Source: JAFDVL01 sp043736395
GTDB lineage: Bacteria > Acidobacteriota > Blastocatellia > RBC074
DNA length: 43,091 bases
Direction of reading: 5' to 3'
Assembly (NCBI GenBank): GCA_043736395.1
Contig: JAYTCQ010000232.1
Location: 1 to 43,091 of the forward strand
Shown: positions 16,633-26,141 of the stretch, in pieces
Numbering within the stretch: the first letter of the stretch is position 1
How the letters are laid out: the number at the start of each line of letters is the position of its first letter
Made by a program: the position numbers and the translations under genes
The notes under the pieces: generated by a model
Database searches by the model: none
Seen by the model: only the letters and a program-made list of their open reading frames with translations
Told to the model about the DNA's origin: nothing

Positions 16633-17364
16633 CTATGACGATTGCGGCACATTAAAGATTTGATCAAATTCGCTTTTGACCGCCTCATAACATTCACAGG
16701 CAAAAGATTCAATTCCTTCACGATTCAGGATTGTAATTTTTCCACGGCTATACTTAATTAAACCTGCGCTTTGTAACGCGCCTGCGGCAACCGTGACACC
16801 AGCGCGTCGCACTCCTAACATTTCTGATAATAATTCCTGTGTGATGCAAAACGTGTCCTGTTTGGCGTGGTCGTGCAGAATCAGTAACCAACGGCAAAGT
16901 CGATTTTTAATGCTATGAAAATGGTTGCACACTCCGGATTGGACAAATTGCACCATGACGGCAAAAGTGTAGCGCGTAAACAATTTATAAAGTGGCGTCG
17001 TACAGCCAAACTCACTATGCAGAATAGACATTGGTAATCGTAAAGCTGAACCCGCTAATTGAATATTGACTCGATAAGGCAATGCTTCTCCCTTAAGTAA
17101 AATCGGCATTCCCACGACACCTTCATTCCCCACCATCCCGATTTCGATGGCATTTCCGTTGAGCGTAACCGACACCAAAGACGCAATTCCTTCGGTCATA
17201 AACCAAGCCCATTGCAGAGGCTGTCCGGCTTCACATAAAACATCCCCGAGTTCTAATTTTATATATTGTAAGTGTGGTTTTAAGCGTTCATATTCTGTGA
17301 TAGGTAGTGCGCGTAACAATCGATTCTTTACATACTCTTGTTCTGGAACAGAGGCTGAATTCAT
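16633..17364 (-). CDS. Crp/Fnr family transcriptional regulator
   Basis: 243 residues. The cyclic-nucleotide-binding-like beta barrel (about 20-140) contains ELGDVLCEAGQPLQWAWFMT and GMVGNEGVVGMP. A long dimerisation helix is followed by a winged helix-turn-helix (about 165-225) with ITQELLSEMLGVRRAGVTVA as the recognition region. No N-terminal Fnr-type cysteine cluster is visible, so oxygen sensing by an iron-sulphur cluster is unlikely, and the cAMP-binding arginine pattern is not evident. The ligand is unknown. A very good sigma-54 promoter match ends 53 bp upstream of the start, so this regulator may be part of the same stress regulon and pass the signal on. Confidence 0.92.
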   Translation of the reverse strand: MNSASVPEQEYVKNRLLRALPITEYERLKPHLQYIKLELGDVLCEAGQPLQWAWFMTEGIASLVSVTLNGNAIEIGMVGNEGVVGMPILLKGEALPYRVNIQLAGSALRLPMSILHSEFGCTTPLYKLFTRYTFAVMVQFVQSGVCNHFHSIKNRLCRWLLILHDHAKQDTFCITQELLSEMLGVRRAGVTVAAGALQSAGLIKYSRGKITILNREGIESFACECYEAVKSEFDQIFNVPQSS

Positions 17365-17416
17365 AAATTTCGTTTTCCTGAAATTACAAAATCTTAACTA
17401 AACAGTCCTTCAACTT

Positions 17417-17432
17417 AGCAACGACTATGCCA
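17417..17432 (-). promoter_or_regulatory. Sigma-54 promoter of the Crp/Fnr gene
   Basis: The minus strand reads TGGCATAGTCGTTGCT, one of the best matches in the window. The predicted start is near 17406, 42 nt before the ATG at 17364. Confidence 0.8.
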
Positions 17433-17745
17433 GGGGAATGATTTTAAAAATGTATTACCAGCATACAGAAAAGGATATTCGAATTGAGTCAGCACCGCAA
17501 CTAGTAGAGAGCGCGGTTATAGACAACATTTCTCTTGCTGAATTTACGCTTTTAATACTTCTCAAAATATTACTTCTCAAAAAAAAGATAGCAAGGAGAA
17601 AATTTTCCTAGGGTTACTCTTCACTTTCCAGCGACTCATCTATATATTTTTATTAGAACAATCTCTCATTAACACCGCTACTTATTTAATAGTCACAATA
17701 TGTAGCGGTCAGAATTAACTATTAATTATTATAAGGATACAAACA

Positions 17746-18087
17746 ATGCCTAGCAAAAAAGATAAAAAGAGTACCAAAAGTGCAAGTCAGTTCCGTGCCG
17801 TCAGCTCTGAAGCCATAGGAGTGGCACAAGCAAAAGAGGCGGGGAGTGATCATACGTGGCATTATGGGCGCGTCACTCGCATTGGACATTTCGAGATGGC
17901 AGGTGGTCGCGAGGTCGTTATTGCCTGGGAAGAAGGGGGCTTCACTTCCCAGCAGGGCAACATCACTGATGCGGAGTGGGAGATTTTCAAGCTTGCCTTT
18001 ATGACGACCGGACGTATCTCGGTACTCAGCGAAGCGACCGATGAACAATGGATGTATGACTATCGGTTTCTGGAGGCCGTGCGATAG
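17746..18087 (+). CDS. Hypothetical protein, unknown family
   Basis: 113 residues with AAGGAT about 9 nt before the ATG. A Lys/Ser-rich start (MPSKKDKKSTKSASQFRAVS) is followed by a compact, Trp- and Gly-containing domain (HYGRVTRIGHFEMAGGREVV, then EEGGFTSQQGNITDAEWEIF). There is no signal peptide or membrane segment. I do not recognise the family. Base composition is more GC-rich than its flanks, and it stands alone between a divergently oriented regulator and a convergent kinase, so a recent transfer is possible. The ribosome binding site and codon-like composition make it a real gene. Confidence 0.7.
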   Translation: MPSKKDKKSTKSASQFRAVSSEAIGVAQAKEAGSDHTWHYGRVTRIGHFEMAGGREVVIAWEEGGFTSQQGNITDAEWEIFKLAFMTTGRISVLSEATDEQWMYDYRFLEAVR

Positions 18088-18538
18088 GCAAGCTGGAGCA
18101 TCAGCCGTAAACTTGATAGCGCCTGTAGTTATGAGGTTTATCAAGCCGTAGAGAAATTCTACCGGAGGCTGGAGTATTTTAGCCGCTGTTGGTAATCACC
18201 ATTTAGCGAAGTGGGAGCAGCTTATGAGTGTCTTTTCAGTGCCGACGCGACCTTAGGCTGCTCCTACTGCCTTGATGACGTCGTGTTTTTTAGAGATTGG
18301 AGCCAACTTAAAAAAACAATCGTTTGGTTAAAAAAAGAGGCTTACAACCGACCGAAAGGAAGCTCACGCAGAAAGTAAGAAATAATTTTACCCATTTGAA
18401 TATATAAAATCCGTTTGCAATAAGCGCGGAAATCAATTTTTAACGCAATTCAATTTTAGCTTACTTATTACGCCATAATAAGTTCTACAGTTTTGTAGTT
18501 ATAGGTATTCCTGTTTCAAACAGGTTCTTAGCGCAATC
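18088..18538. other. Intergenic region with a hairpin
   Basis: No gene seen. One hairpin pairs GTGGGAGCAGCTTA (18211-18224) with TAGGCTGCTCCTAC (18254-18267), nearly complementary. Its GC-rich sequence resembles the other intergenic hairpin elements more than a terminator, since no T-run follows. Confidence 0.45.
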
Positions 18539-21500
18539 CTAGACAAGATCAAGATTTAATCTGCCTGTCAGACTGGCAATCACTGTAATTAATTCCGCAG
18601 GCTCCACCGGTTTAGGTACGTGATGATTGAATCCTGATGAAAGCGCCTGCATGCGGTCGTGGGGACGGGCATATGCGGTCAAGGCAATCGCAGGCATACG
18701 GCTTAACTGCCCCTGTTCAAGTTCTCTGATTTTTCGAATAAGTGAATAGCCGTCTTCCTCAGGCATACCAATATCAGAGACCAGCAAATCAGGTTTCTGT
18801 TGGATGATAATTGCCAGAGCGGAAGCTGCGGTACTCGCAGATATAACCGTGGCTCCATAAGTTGTCAGCATTTGCTTTAATAATTGTAACGCATCATTTT
18901 CGTCATCCACTGTCAGAATACAAAGCCCTTTCAAAATGGGTTCAGCGCTTAGCAAACTCAGAGTATCTTTTATTTCGCTGGGTTGAACGAGAATTTGTGT
19001 TGTTTCCTCGCTGACAGGTAAACGAAGCGCCTTGATCGGAAGCCGAACGGTGAATGACGAACCTTGATTCAGACCTTCACTTTCGACGCTAATCAGACCA
19101 CCGTGTAATTCAACCAAATGCCGGACAATCGCCAACCCTAATCCCAGACCTCCATGCTTGCGAATGCTGGTGGCATCAGCTTGCCGAAAGCGATCAAAGA
19201 CGTAAGGCAAAAAGTCAGGTGAGATACCTTGTCCCGTATCCCTGACCTCAAAAATAATGTGAGACTCATCACGGCTGAGGCGAACATTTATCGAGCCGTC
19301 TTTGGGAGTAAATTTAATGGCGTTTGAAAGTAAATTCCAGGCGACCTGTTGTAAGCGGTTCGCGTCACCAGCGATTGAATTCACGTCCTGATCAATAACT
19401 GCATTAATTGTAATATTTTTGGCATTGGCAGCCGGCTTAACCGTTTCCATTGCTGCCTGGACAAATAAAGCCGGGTCTATGGTCCTCACTTCCAACCGTA
19501 GCTTGCCCGTCACAATCCGTGAAATATCCAGCAGGTCATCAATCAATCGGGCCTGATTTTCCGCACTCCGTTCGATGGTTTCTAAAGCTTTTCCGGTGGT
19601 GACAGCATCTAAATTTCCGGCGCGCATCATGCGTGCCCAACCAAGAATTGCATTGAGAGGCGTGCGTAATTCATGTGAAACAGTCGCCACAAATTCATCT
19701 TTCAGGCGATTCGATTCCTCGGCCTTTGAACGCAATAATTTTTCACGTTCCAATAATTCTGACCGCTCTATTTCGGCCTGCCGTCTTTCGCTGACGTCAC
19801 GCGCAATACCCACATAAATATGTTTTCCCTGAATATTAGATTCACTAAACGAAAGTTCCAACGGAATTTCATGTCCATCCTGATGCAGCCCTGGAATTTC
19901 GAGATGATTCCAGTTGAGATGTTGCTTACCTGTGGCTTCGTACCTGGAAATCCCTGCCTCGTGCAAATGGCGCAAATATTCCGGCATTAACATCGTCAAT
20001 GATTGCCCGATCATGGCTTCTATTTTATAACCAAATATTCGTTCAGCGGCTCGATTAATAAACAGAATTGTGCTGGAGTTATCAATAATAATTATTGCAT
20101 CTGAGGCCGATTCCGCGACTAACCGATAACGCTCCTCACTGTCGCGTAGCTGTTCTTCTGCTTCCACCTGATCGGTAATATCATAATTGATGCCTCGCAG
20201 TAATCGGGGCTTGCCGGCACCGTCAATTTCAGCTTTTCCCATGCCGGCGATCCAGCGAATTTTCCCGTTCGGTAATTTGATCCGAAACCGTGAATCATAA
20301 GGGTTCTTTAACTCAATCGCAGCCCTGATATTCGCATCCAGAGCTGAACGATCATCTTCATGAATAACCGCAAAAAATGGGTCTATCGTAACAACCGATT
20401 CGTCTTTGGAAATACCAAATAATTCTCGAACCCGGTCATCAGTTTGGATATTGTTGGATTGCAAGTCCCAGGCGAAGCTCCCCATTTTGCCCGCCGCCAA
20501 AGCTAATCGTTGCTGTTCCTCAATGGTACTTAATTGCAATTCGGCTTGGCGTTGTTGCGAGAAATCCCGGAAAACCAGGACTGTGCCAATAATAATTCCA
20601 TCATCATCACGAATTGCTGCGCCGCTATCATAAATCGGAAGATACCGTCCATCTTTCGTGAGTAAAGAAACATCAGTTGCAAAATTACCTCCGACGCCAC
20701 CCTCTAATATTTTAACCAGCGGATTTTCGATCGCTTCTCTGTTTTTTTCGTGAACAATCTTAAAAACATTTTCCAGTGGTAATTCCTCGGCATCCTCTGC
20801 TGTCCATCCGGTAACCTGCTGCGCTTTTTTATTGATAAAATTTATTTTGCCTTCGATATCAGTGGTGATGACACAATCATCAATACTTTCCAGTGTCACA
20901 CGCCACCATTCGCGCTGATTGCGTTCTTTTTTTTCGGCTACAGCACGACGAATATTCTCTAGTTTCAGTTCCCCGGATGAATTCGTTAAATCTTCCATCT
21001 GAGCCGCGACACGATTTTCCAGTAACAGATTAGCTTCGGCCAAGGCATTTTCTGTAATTTTACGGCGACGAAGCTGTCGCACAATCATTAAATTTGTATA
21101 CACTAATGAGATAATTCCCAAAGTACTGCCTGTCAAAATAATAAATCTAGCCCGAATGATTTGAGCATGCAATGATTCTTTTCGACCCTTTAAGTGGAGA
21201 AGTTCTGCCTGTTCAAATTCGTCTGCCTGAGCGCGAATTTGCTCCATGATGACTTGCCCCTCCCTCGTTTTAATCGAGTTCAGAGCATCTTGGAAACCAG
21301 CTGTACGTCGCAAATTAATAAATTTTTGTGAGACCAAAATTTTATCATTCCCGAGTCTTTGCAAGACTTCCACTCGCCCTTTTTGCAGGTCATCATCGGC
21401 GGTCAGTTGGCGTAATTGATCTAGATTTTCTTGAAATTGTTTAGTGCCCTTGTTGTATGGTTCGAGAAATGATTCATCTCCACTCAACACATATCCGCGC

Positions 21501-21694
21501 ACTCCCGTTTCGATATTAACTAAAGAAATTTGTAGTTTTTGTAAAACCAGTAACGATTCCTGCGTATGATTTTCCAGAGCTAATAAAGTTTGGGTGTCTC
21601 TAAAGCTTTGATATACTCCTACCCCAATTAAGGCTAACAATAACAAGGCAAGGATGAAAATTAAGGGGGCACTCTTTTCTGGTTTAAACAGCAT
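18539..21694 (-). CDS. Membrane hybrid histidine kinase: CHASE3, 3 PAS, HisKA, HATPase, REC
   Basis: 1051 residues. Membrane segment 1 (about 10-30) is followed by a CHASE3 extracytoplasmic sensor (about 35-175, with the typical NIETGVRGYVLSGDESFLEPY), membrane segment 2 (about 183-203), a coiled coil and three PAS domains (about 270-640). HisKA has H674 in VSHELRTPLN, HATPase has WNLLSNAIKFT, DTGQGI and GGLGLGLAI, and the C-terminal receiver has D974 in VSDIGMPEEDGY. It is the only membrane-anchored kinase in the window, so it can sense periplasmic conditions. A strong sigma-54 promoter match lies 134 bp upstream. No HPt domain. CHASE3 ligands are unknown. Confidence 0.95.
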   Translation of the reverse strand: MLFKPEKSAPLIFILALLLLALIGVGVYQSFRDTQTLLALENHTQESLLVLQKLQISLVNIETGVRGYVLSGDESFLEPYNKGTKQFQENLDQLRQLTADDDLQKGRVEVLQRLGNDKILVSQKFINLRRTAGFQDALNSIKTREGQVIMEQIRAQADEFEQAELLHLKGRKESLHAQIIRARFIILTGSTLGIISLVYTNLMIVRQLRRRKITENALAEANLLLENRVAAQMEDLTNSSGELKLENIRRAVAEKKERNQREWWRVTLESIDDCVITTDIEGKINFINKKAQQVTGWTAEDAEELPLENVFKIVHEKNREAIENPLVKILEGGVGGNFATDVSLLTKDGRYLPIYDSGAAIRDDDGIIIGTVLVFRDFSQQRQAELQLSTIEEQQRLALAAGKMGSFAWDLQSNNIQTDDRVRELFGISKDESVVTIDPFFAVIHEDDRSALDANIRAAIELKNPYDSRFRIKLPNGKIRWIAGMGKAEIDGAGKPRLLRGINYDITDQVEAEEQLRDSEERYRLVAESASDAIIIIDNSSTILFINRAAERIFGYKIEAMIGQSLTMLMPEYLRHLHEAGISRYEATGKQHLNWNHLEIPGLHQDGHEIPLELSFSESNIQGKHIYVGIARDVSERRQAEIERSELLEREKLLRSKAEESNRLKDEFVATVSHELRTPLNAILGWARMMRAGNLDAVTTGKALETIERSAENQARLIDDLLDISRIVTGKLRLEVRTIDPALFVQAAMETVKPAANAKNITINAVIDQDVNSIAGDANRLQQVAWNLLSNAIKFTPKDGSINVRLSRDESHIIFEVRDTGQGISPDFLPYVFDRFRQADATSIRKHGGLGLGLAIVRHLVELHGGLISVESEGLNQGSSFTVRLPIKALRLPVSEETTQILVQPSEIKDTLSLLSAEPILKGLCILTVDDENDALQLLKQMLTTYGATVISASTAASALAIIIQQKPDLLVSDIGMPEEDGYSLIRKIRELEQGQLSRMPAIALTAYARPHDRMQALSSGFNHHVPKPVEPAELITVIASLTGRLNLDLV

Positions 21695-21827
21695 ACAGCT
21701 TGATTTAAGTGAGCAAAGTAAATCTGAAAAATTGATTCTAAGCGGCGTATCGTTATCTTTTTTGAAGATGAGGGGTCGTGATCTTTAGTATATAAATGAA
21801 AACCTAAATAATTACATGAAATTTGTA

Positions 21828-21843
21828 TGCAAAACATATGCCA
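21828..21843 (-). promoter_or_regulatory. Sigma-54 promoter of the CHASE3 kinase
   Basis: The minus strand reads TGGCATATGTTTTGCA, with TGGC and TTGCA at exact spacing. The predicted start is near 21817, 123 nt before the ATG at 21694. Confidence 0.75.
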
Positions 21844-22230
21844 TTAAAGCCTTTAATTAGCTGATGATTTTACTGATTTTAAGACTTATCGTTGTTCGGT
21901 GACACTTCCCTTTTAGTTTCAACGTGATTACCAGACTATCTTCAGCATAAACTATAATTAACTGTTGTATTTAACATTCATTATTACTAACACACAGCGG
22001 CAAGTTTCATACGCATTTTTAGAATTTAATGTTTACCATCAAATTTTTGGGTCTAAATTTTAACCTCAAAAATATTTTTGCTCTTAATAGAAGCATCTAT
22101 CCCTCGATTAATAAATATCAAGCTTTATAGTTGTATTGGTAGACTGCAATACTGTCCTTCACACATACATTTCCTATTTTTCTTGTATGAACGCACTAGA
22201 CTTTTAATCAAGAAGCCAGCCTTTTTCATT
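21844..22230. other. Region between divergent sigma-54 promoters
   Basis: About 390 bp of AT-rich sequence between the kinase promoter (minus) and the OmpA promoter (plus). A 67-codon plus-strand frame begins at 22078 but lacks a ribosome binding site and reads through the promoter, so I treat it as spurious. Activator (enhancer) sites for both promoters would be expected here; I see no clear repeated motif. Confidence 0.4.
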
Positions 22231-22246
22231 CGGCATACAAATTGCG
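22231..22246 (+). promoter_or_regulatory. Sigma-54 promoter of the OmpA-like gene
   Basis: CGGCATACAAATTGCG has GGC and TTGC at exact spacing. The predicted start is near 22257, giving a 132-nt leader. The core resembles AGGTATACAAATTGCA at 42966. Confidence 0.7.
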
Positions 22247-22388
22247 ATTGTTTTATTGTGAGTGTAGCCGAGTTCCCCTAACGACTTTTTTTCAGGCGAG
22301 TTTGTAACGGGTATGAAACGGCTACGCTCCACGGAATTCAAAGAATTATTTAGAACACATCGTTAGTTTACCAATTAGGAACCGTATT

Positions 22389-23963
22389 ATGAGAGCAACC
22401 ACAAATTTATCACTATCTACTATTTTGATTTTACTGCTATTGATTGTGGCTGGATCATTAATCAATGCTCAAGCTCAAATAGATAAACCTATTACCAGCA
22501 CGACTTCAGCTTTAGCAATCAGCTATCCCGAAGGCCCATCTTTGAGCGTAAAATTCAAAGGAACATCTCGTCTTCCCAAATCGAGTGGTGAAGCAAAAGT
22601 TCAGCGCAAAAAAGGTTCCACTGAAATCGAAATGGAAATTGACGAAATGAAGCCTGCGGCTTTTTTCGGTGGCGATTATGCAACCTATGTACTGTGGGTT
22701 GTTTCACCGGAAGGACATACGGACAATGTTGGTGAATTTATCCTGCAAGGAAATCGCAGTAAGTTGAATGTGACCTCAACACTTGAAACTTTTGGTCTAT
22801 TTGTCACCGCGGAACCACATTTTTTGGTTGATGTTCCCAGCCATTTCGTGGTGATGGAAAATACGCGACCGACAAACAATTTGACTGGTAAAATGCTTGA
22901 AACCGCTACCATCAAGTATCGTGGATTCGATGGCGTTTACCGCGCTTCACAAGAAACATTAAACAGTGAATCAGAAGTAAAAGGTGAGACGCGTTCAGAT
23001 GTGAGACAAGCCAGAGTCGCGTTATTGTTGGCGGAACGTGCGGATGCTCAACAATTTGCTCCGGAAGAATACGCAAAGGCCTCTGAGTCATGGAAAAAAA
23101 CGGCTGAAGCGGCTGAAGCAAAAGTAGATAAAAAAATACTAATGACTTACGGTCACGAAACAGTTCGCTTAGCCGTAGATGCCGAGAAGCGCGCTAAAGA
23201 AAGATCATTCCAGGCGGCTTTAGACAGCGAGCGTAAAACTCGCACTGACGAAATTAGCACCTTAAAAACATCTATCGAAAAAGCTCAAACGGATGCTGAA
23301 CGGGCTGAATTAGAAGCGAAACGAAAAGCCATGGAACTGGCGATGGAAACGGCAGCTCGTAATACTGCTGTGAAACAAGCGGAAGAGGCTGCCCGTCGCG
23401 CAACAGAAGCTGAAGAAAAAGCTCGCTTGGCACAATTACAGGCGGGTCAGCTTGCCACTGACAAAGCAAAAGCACAGTTAGATGCCGAAGCCGCTAAAAC
23501 CGAGGCAGCCAAAGCCCAACAGGAGCGTGATGCTGCCCGTTCACGCATGCGTGAAGCTCTTAACCAAGTGGTTGAAACTCGAGAAACGGCGCGTGGCTTG
23601 ATTGTCAATCTTCCTGACATTCTGTTTGATTTCAATAAAGATCAATTAAAACCAGAAGCGAAAGAAAAGCTGAGCAAGGTATGTGGAATTTTAACTGTCG
23701 CTGGTGGTTATAATTTAGTGATCGAAGGTCACACCGATAGTAAAGGTAGTGAGGAGTATAACCAATCCTTATCTGAACGAAGAGCAAAAAATGTTTCTTC
23801 ATATTTAGGTAATTGTGGGTTGAAGCAAGATAACATCACCAGTCAGGGTTTTGGTAAATCTCAACCGATCGCTACAAATGATACAGCCGAAGGTAGACAG
23901 CAAAACCGTCGGGTTGAAATCGTGATTAGTGATAAGACGAGTATGAATTCCAACCCAAGATAA
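22389..23963 (+). CDS. OmpA-family protein with signal peptide and long coiled coil
   Basis: 524 residues. The signal peptide (1-30) ends at NAQAQ. A beta-rich domain (about 45-180) contains YVLWVVSPEGHTDNVGEF, a long Ala/Glu/Lys-rich coiled coil spans about 205-395, and a C-terminal OmpA-like peptidoglycan-binding domain follows (about 400-515) with ILFDFNKDQLKPEAKEKL, IEGHTDSKGSEEYNQSLSERR and GRQQNRRVEIVI. The last domain should bind diaminopimelate in peptidoglycan and the coiled coil could span the periplasm. It is a single-gene unit with a sigma-54 promoter and a strong terminator. The N-terminal domain is found in other OmpA-like proteins of this kind, but its function is not known to me. 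Confidence 0.9.
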   Translation: MRATTNLSLSTILILLLLIVAGSLINAQAQIDKPITSTTSALAISYPEGPSLSVKFKGTSRLPKSSGEAKVQRKKGSTEIEMEIDEMKPAAFFGGDYATYVLWVVSPEGHTDNVGEFILQGNRSKLNVTSTLETFGLFVTAEPHFLVDVPSHFVVMENTRPTNNLTGKMLETATIKYRGFDGVYRASQETLNSESEVKGETRSDVRQARVALLLAERADAQQFAPEEYAKASESWKKTAEAAEAKVDKKILMTYGHETVRLAVDAEKRAKERSFQAALDSERKTRTDEISTLKTSIEKAQTDAERAELEAKRKAMELAMETAARNTAVKQAEEAARRATEAEEKARLAQLQAGQLATDKAKAQLDAEAAKTEAAKAQQERDAARSRMREALNQVVETRETARGLIVNLPDILFDFNKDQLKPEAKEKLSKVCGILTVAGGYNLVIEGHTDSKGSEEYNQSLSERRAKNVSSYLGNCGLKQDNITSQGFGKSQPIATNDTAEGRQQNRRVEIVISDKTSMNSNPR

Positions 23964-23980
23964 TCAGATAATAATCAGCC

Positions 23981-24022
23981 AAAAAGATCGGGAGAATAAG
24001 TTATTCTCCCGATCTTTTTTAT
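23981..24022 (+). terminator. Intrinsic terminator after the OmpA-like gene
   Basis: GATCGGGAGAATAA and TTATTCTCCCGATC are perfect complements flanking one G, followed by a T-run. An A-run on the other side makes it symmetric. Confidence 0.9.
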
Positions 24023-24325
24023 TTTAGATATAGTTACGCTCAGAGTTCAAACTTTAGATTACCAAATGCCCCGCTTCGTTACTACACTGAAGGTTATGAA
24101 TTTTATGAATCAGTATTCTGACAATAGGTAGCGTAATCTGGTAACTAATACAAGCACAACGGCAAAGGTTTTCAGGCATTTTCATTTTCCATCTACGAGT
24201 TTCCATTTTTCATTTTTTATTTCGATGGCAGCGGCTTGCCCAGTGACAACTATCCACTAAAAAATCATCAATGCAAAAACGAAAATGCTGCAAAATTATT
24301 ACTTAACTGATTAAATGTTTGAATT

Positions 24326-24610
24326 GCAGGGAACATGAAGCGCAATCTTTAACGTAATGGCATTAAGTTATGTACGGGTGAAAGATATTTTTCCATTAGC
24401 CCAACCATTCACGGCTGGGCTAGTAATATGTAAATTTTCAAGCGGCGCTTTCAGCACCCGGAAACAAGGGCTTAAGCCGCAGAGAAAGCCCAACGAATTG
24501 GGCTACGCAATTAATGATCATGCTTTCCAGCTGTGAACTGCTGGGTTAGTAGAAAAAGCTTTCCTTAAATTAATACCATTACGCTAAAGGTTGCGCTCCA
24601 TGCTCTCTGC
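24326..24610. repeat. 285-bp element bounded by 41-bp imperfect inverted repeats
   Basis: The arms 24326-24366 and 24570-24610 match at about 35 of 41 positions, and all six differences are transitions. Inside are smaller hairpins: TAGCCCA-N12-TGGGCTA near 24400-24422 and AGCCCAA-N4-TTGGGCT near 24487-24504. No ORF of note. It could be a MITE-like element or a structured RNA. The rest of the intergenic stretch (24023-24325 and 24611-24700) shows nothing I can name. Confidence 0.6.
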
Positions 24611-24702
24611 CCCGCACCGTTGATGTAACATTTGAAATCAGCTAATTAGCAGGTGGGTAACTTATAAGTTTCTAGAATCTTCTGTCACTCTCTATAACTA
24701 AC

Positions 24703-24735
24703 AAAAAAAAGAAGGTTGCTTGAAACAACCTTCTT
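24703..24735 (-). terminator. Intrinsic terminator of the csbD-BON operon
   Basis: Read on the minus strand, AAGAAGGTTG pairs with CAACCTTCTT around a 6-nt loop and is followed by eight T. It lies 28 bp after the BON gene stop. Confidence 0.9.
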
Positions 24736-24762
24736 AATTAATCAAGAATATTTTTCGGTAAA

Positions 24763-25407
24763 CTATACCTTCTTAATCGTTAACATGTTTTTCACACCCT
24801 TAACGCCTTCAGTAGATTTAGCTACACGTTCGGCCTCAGCTTTTTGTTCAGCTGAATCAACCGCACCACGTAAAGTAACCATATTATTGACTACATCTAC
24901 ATTAATTTTTCTTTCCGGCGTCGTTGAGTTACCAATTAATTTGGTCACAATTTTGGTATGGATCCACGCATCATCAACCGAGTCACCAACTGTTTCTCCA
25001 ACACCTTTAGCTTTTGTCCGATCCGTTCGCGCCATTTCATCAGTGTATTCGGTACGTGACACTTCTCTTGGTTTGACATCAATTTTATCAGTGATAATTA
25101 ATCCGGCTTGTGCGCTTTTAGCCATTTCAATCGCTTTTGTGCGCAAGGCCTGACTCTCGACAGTTCCTGACAATGTGACTGTCTTCGTTGCAGCATCAGC
25201 GTCTACATCAAGATCAGCAGCTTTTAATTGAGCATCTGAATTAAGTTTAGTCTCGATGGCGCCTTCCATGTCAGAATCGCTCATGACTACTGCCTTAGTG
25301 GTATTAGTACCAGTTTGAGTTCCATTCTGGGTATTCATTGTGTCACATCCGACAAAACTAACCACAGATACAAATAATAAAGTTGTGTACATTAATATAT
25401 TTTTCAT
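24763..25407 (-). CDS. Lipoprotein with two BON domains
   Basis: 214 residues from the ATG at 25407, which has GGAGGA 4-9 nt upstream; an in-frame ATG at 25476 overlaps csbD and is rejected. A hydrophobic signal leads to a lipobox-like SFVGC (cysteine at residue 22), predicting a lipidated periplasmic protein. BON domain 1 (about 45-115) carries VTLSGTVESQALRTKA. BON domain 2 (about 145-212) carries MVTLRGAVDSAEQKAEAERV. BON proteins such as OsmY protect the envelope under osmotic stress. It is the second gene of an operon with csbD, under a sigma-54-like promoter, and ends with a strong terminator. Confidence 0.88.
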   Translation of the reverse strand: MKNILMYTTLLFVSVVSFVGCDTMNTQNGTQTGTNTTKAVVMSDSDMEGAIETKLNSDAQLKAADLDVDADAATKTVTLSGTVESQALRTKAIEMAKSAQAGLIITDKIDVKPREVSRTEYTDEMARTDRTKAKGVGETVGDSVDDAWIHTKIVTKLIGNSTTPERKINVDVVNNMVTLRGAVDSAEQKAEAERVAKSTEGVKGVKNMLTIKKV

Positions 25408-25462
25408 TGTTCCTCCAAGTTTTACAGAATCGTTTCGATCCGTTTGATTCTGTAAAAGATAA

Positions 25463-25672
25463 CTATTTACCGGCAATTTTTTTGCCGAGATTCTTAACTG
25501 TTTCTCCTGCCTTACGTCGAGCTGAGCCTACTCCTTCTTGGACCTTGCCTTCCGCACGATCTGCTTCGCCCTCGTTTTCAAGTTCTTTATTTCCTGTTAT
25601 TTCACCGACAGTGTCTTTAATTGAACCTTTAATTTTTTTTCCCTTGCCTGCAACTTCATCTTTGTTCCACAT
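25463..25672 (-). CDS. CsbD-family stress protein
   Basis: 69 residues with the CsbD pattern MWNKDEVAGKGKKIKGSIKD, then GEITGNKELENEGEADRAEGKVQ, and a basic tail. AAGGAGAAAG precedes the ATG. CsbD proteins are small, highly charged and general-stress induced (sigma-B-dependent in Bacillus); their molecular role is unknown. It is the first gene of an operon with the BON lipoprotein, 55 bp downstream. A sigma-54-like promoter is predicted 174 bp upstream. Confidence 0.92.
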   Translation of the reverse strand: MWNKDEVAGKGKKIKGSIKDTVGEITGNKELENEGEADRAEGKVQEGVGSARRKAGETVKNLGKKIAGK

Positions 25673-25845
25673 ATTAGCTTTCTCCTTCTTAATGGCATAT
25701 TTCTCTCTATCTTTGTTATCTGTTCAAGAGAGTAAATACGGTTTAATTAACCCTATTCAAATGTTACGCAATAAAAATTGAATATGATTAATAGAATTCG
25801 TTCTATCAACTTAAATTTATTTTTAAGATCATCACAAATTAAAAC

Positions 25846-25861
25846 TGCAAGACTCATACCA
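25846..25861 (-). promoter_or_regulatory. Sigma-54-like promoter of csbD-BON
   Basis: The minus strand reads TGGTATGAGTCTTGCA: GG/GC spacing of 12 and a perfect TTGCA, with GGT in place of GGC. It is almost the same as the site at 33748-33763. The predicted start is near 25835, giving a 163-nt leader. Confidence 0.6.
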
Positions 25862-26031
25862 TTCGTCGCAAATATAGGCTTAACACCTTCTATCTGATAA
25901 AAAAGATACGAATATAAGGTAAATTTTGATTAATGTAGGGAGTGAGTACAGGTCAACGTATGATAAAAGTTCATTCGATTCAAAATATTAAGTTATTAAA
26001 CCTCTAACGCGCTTCTAACAACACTATATCA

Positions 26032-26047
26032 GGGCATAAAAGTTGCA
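26032..26047 (+). promoter_or_regulatory. Sigma-54 promoter of the ferritin-like gene
   Basis: GGGCATAAAAGTTGCA has GGC and TTGCA at exact spacing. The predicted start is near 26058, 84 nt before the ATG. The AT-rich stretch 25862-26031 between the two divergent promoters shows no gene. Confidence 0.72.
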
Positions 26048-26141
26048 TATCTGAAGCTGTGTTATCTACGACATTGTTTTAAGTTGATAGAGAAGCTCTA
26101 AAATTAGTAAATAAAAATCAATCTATCGTAAGAGGGTTAAA

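Noticed and set aside
17438..17611. 57-codon plus-strand frame
   Set aside because: It overlaps the sigma-54 promoter region of the divergent Crp/Fnr gene, its ribosome binding site is badly spaced and the hydrophobic, Lys-rich end looks like AT-rich noise. It cannot be fully excluded.
22078..22281. 67-codon plus-strand frame in the kinase-OmpA gap
   Set aside because: No ribosome binding site, odd composition, and it runs through the predicted OmpA-gene promoter.
24229..24241. Sigma-54-like GGCAGCGGCTTGC
   Set aside because: The GG-to-GC spacing is 11 and not 12, and no gene follows on that strand.
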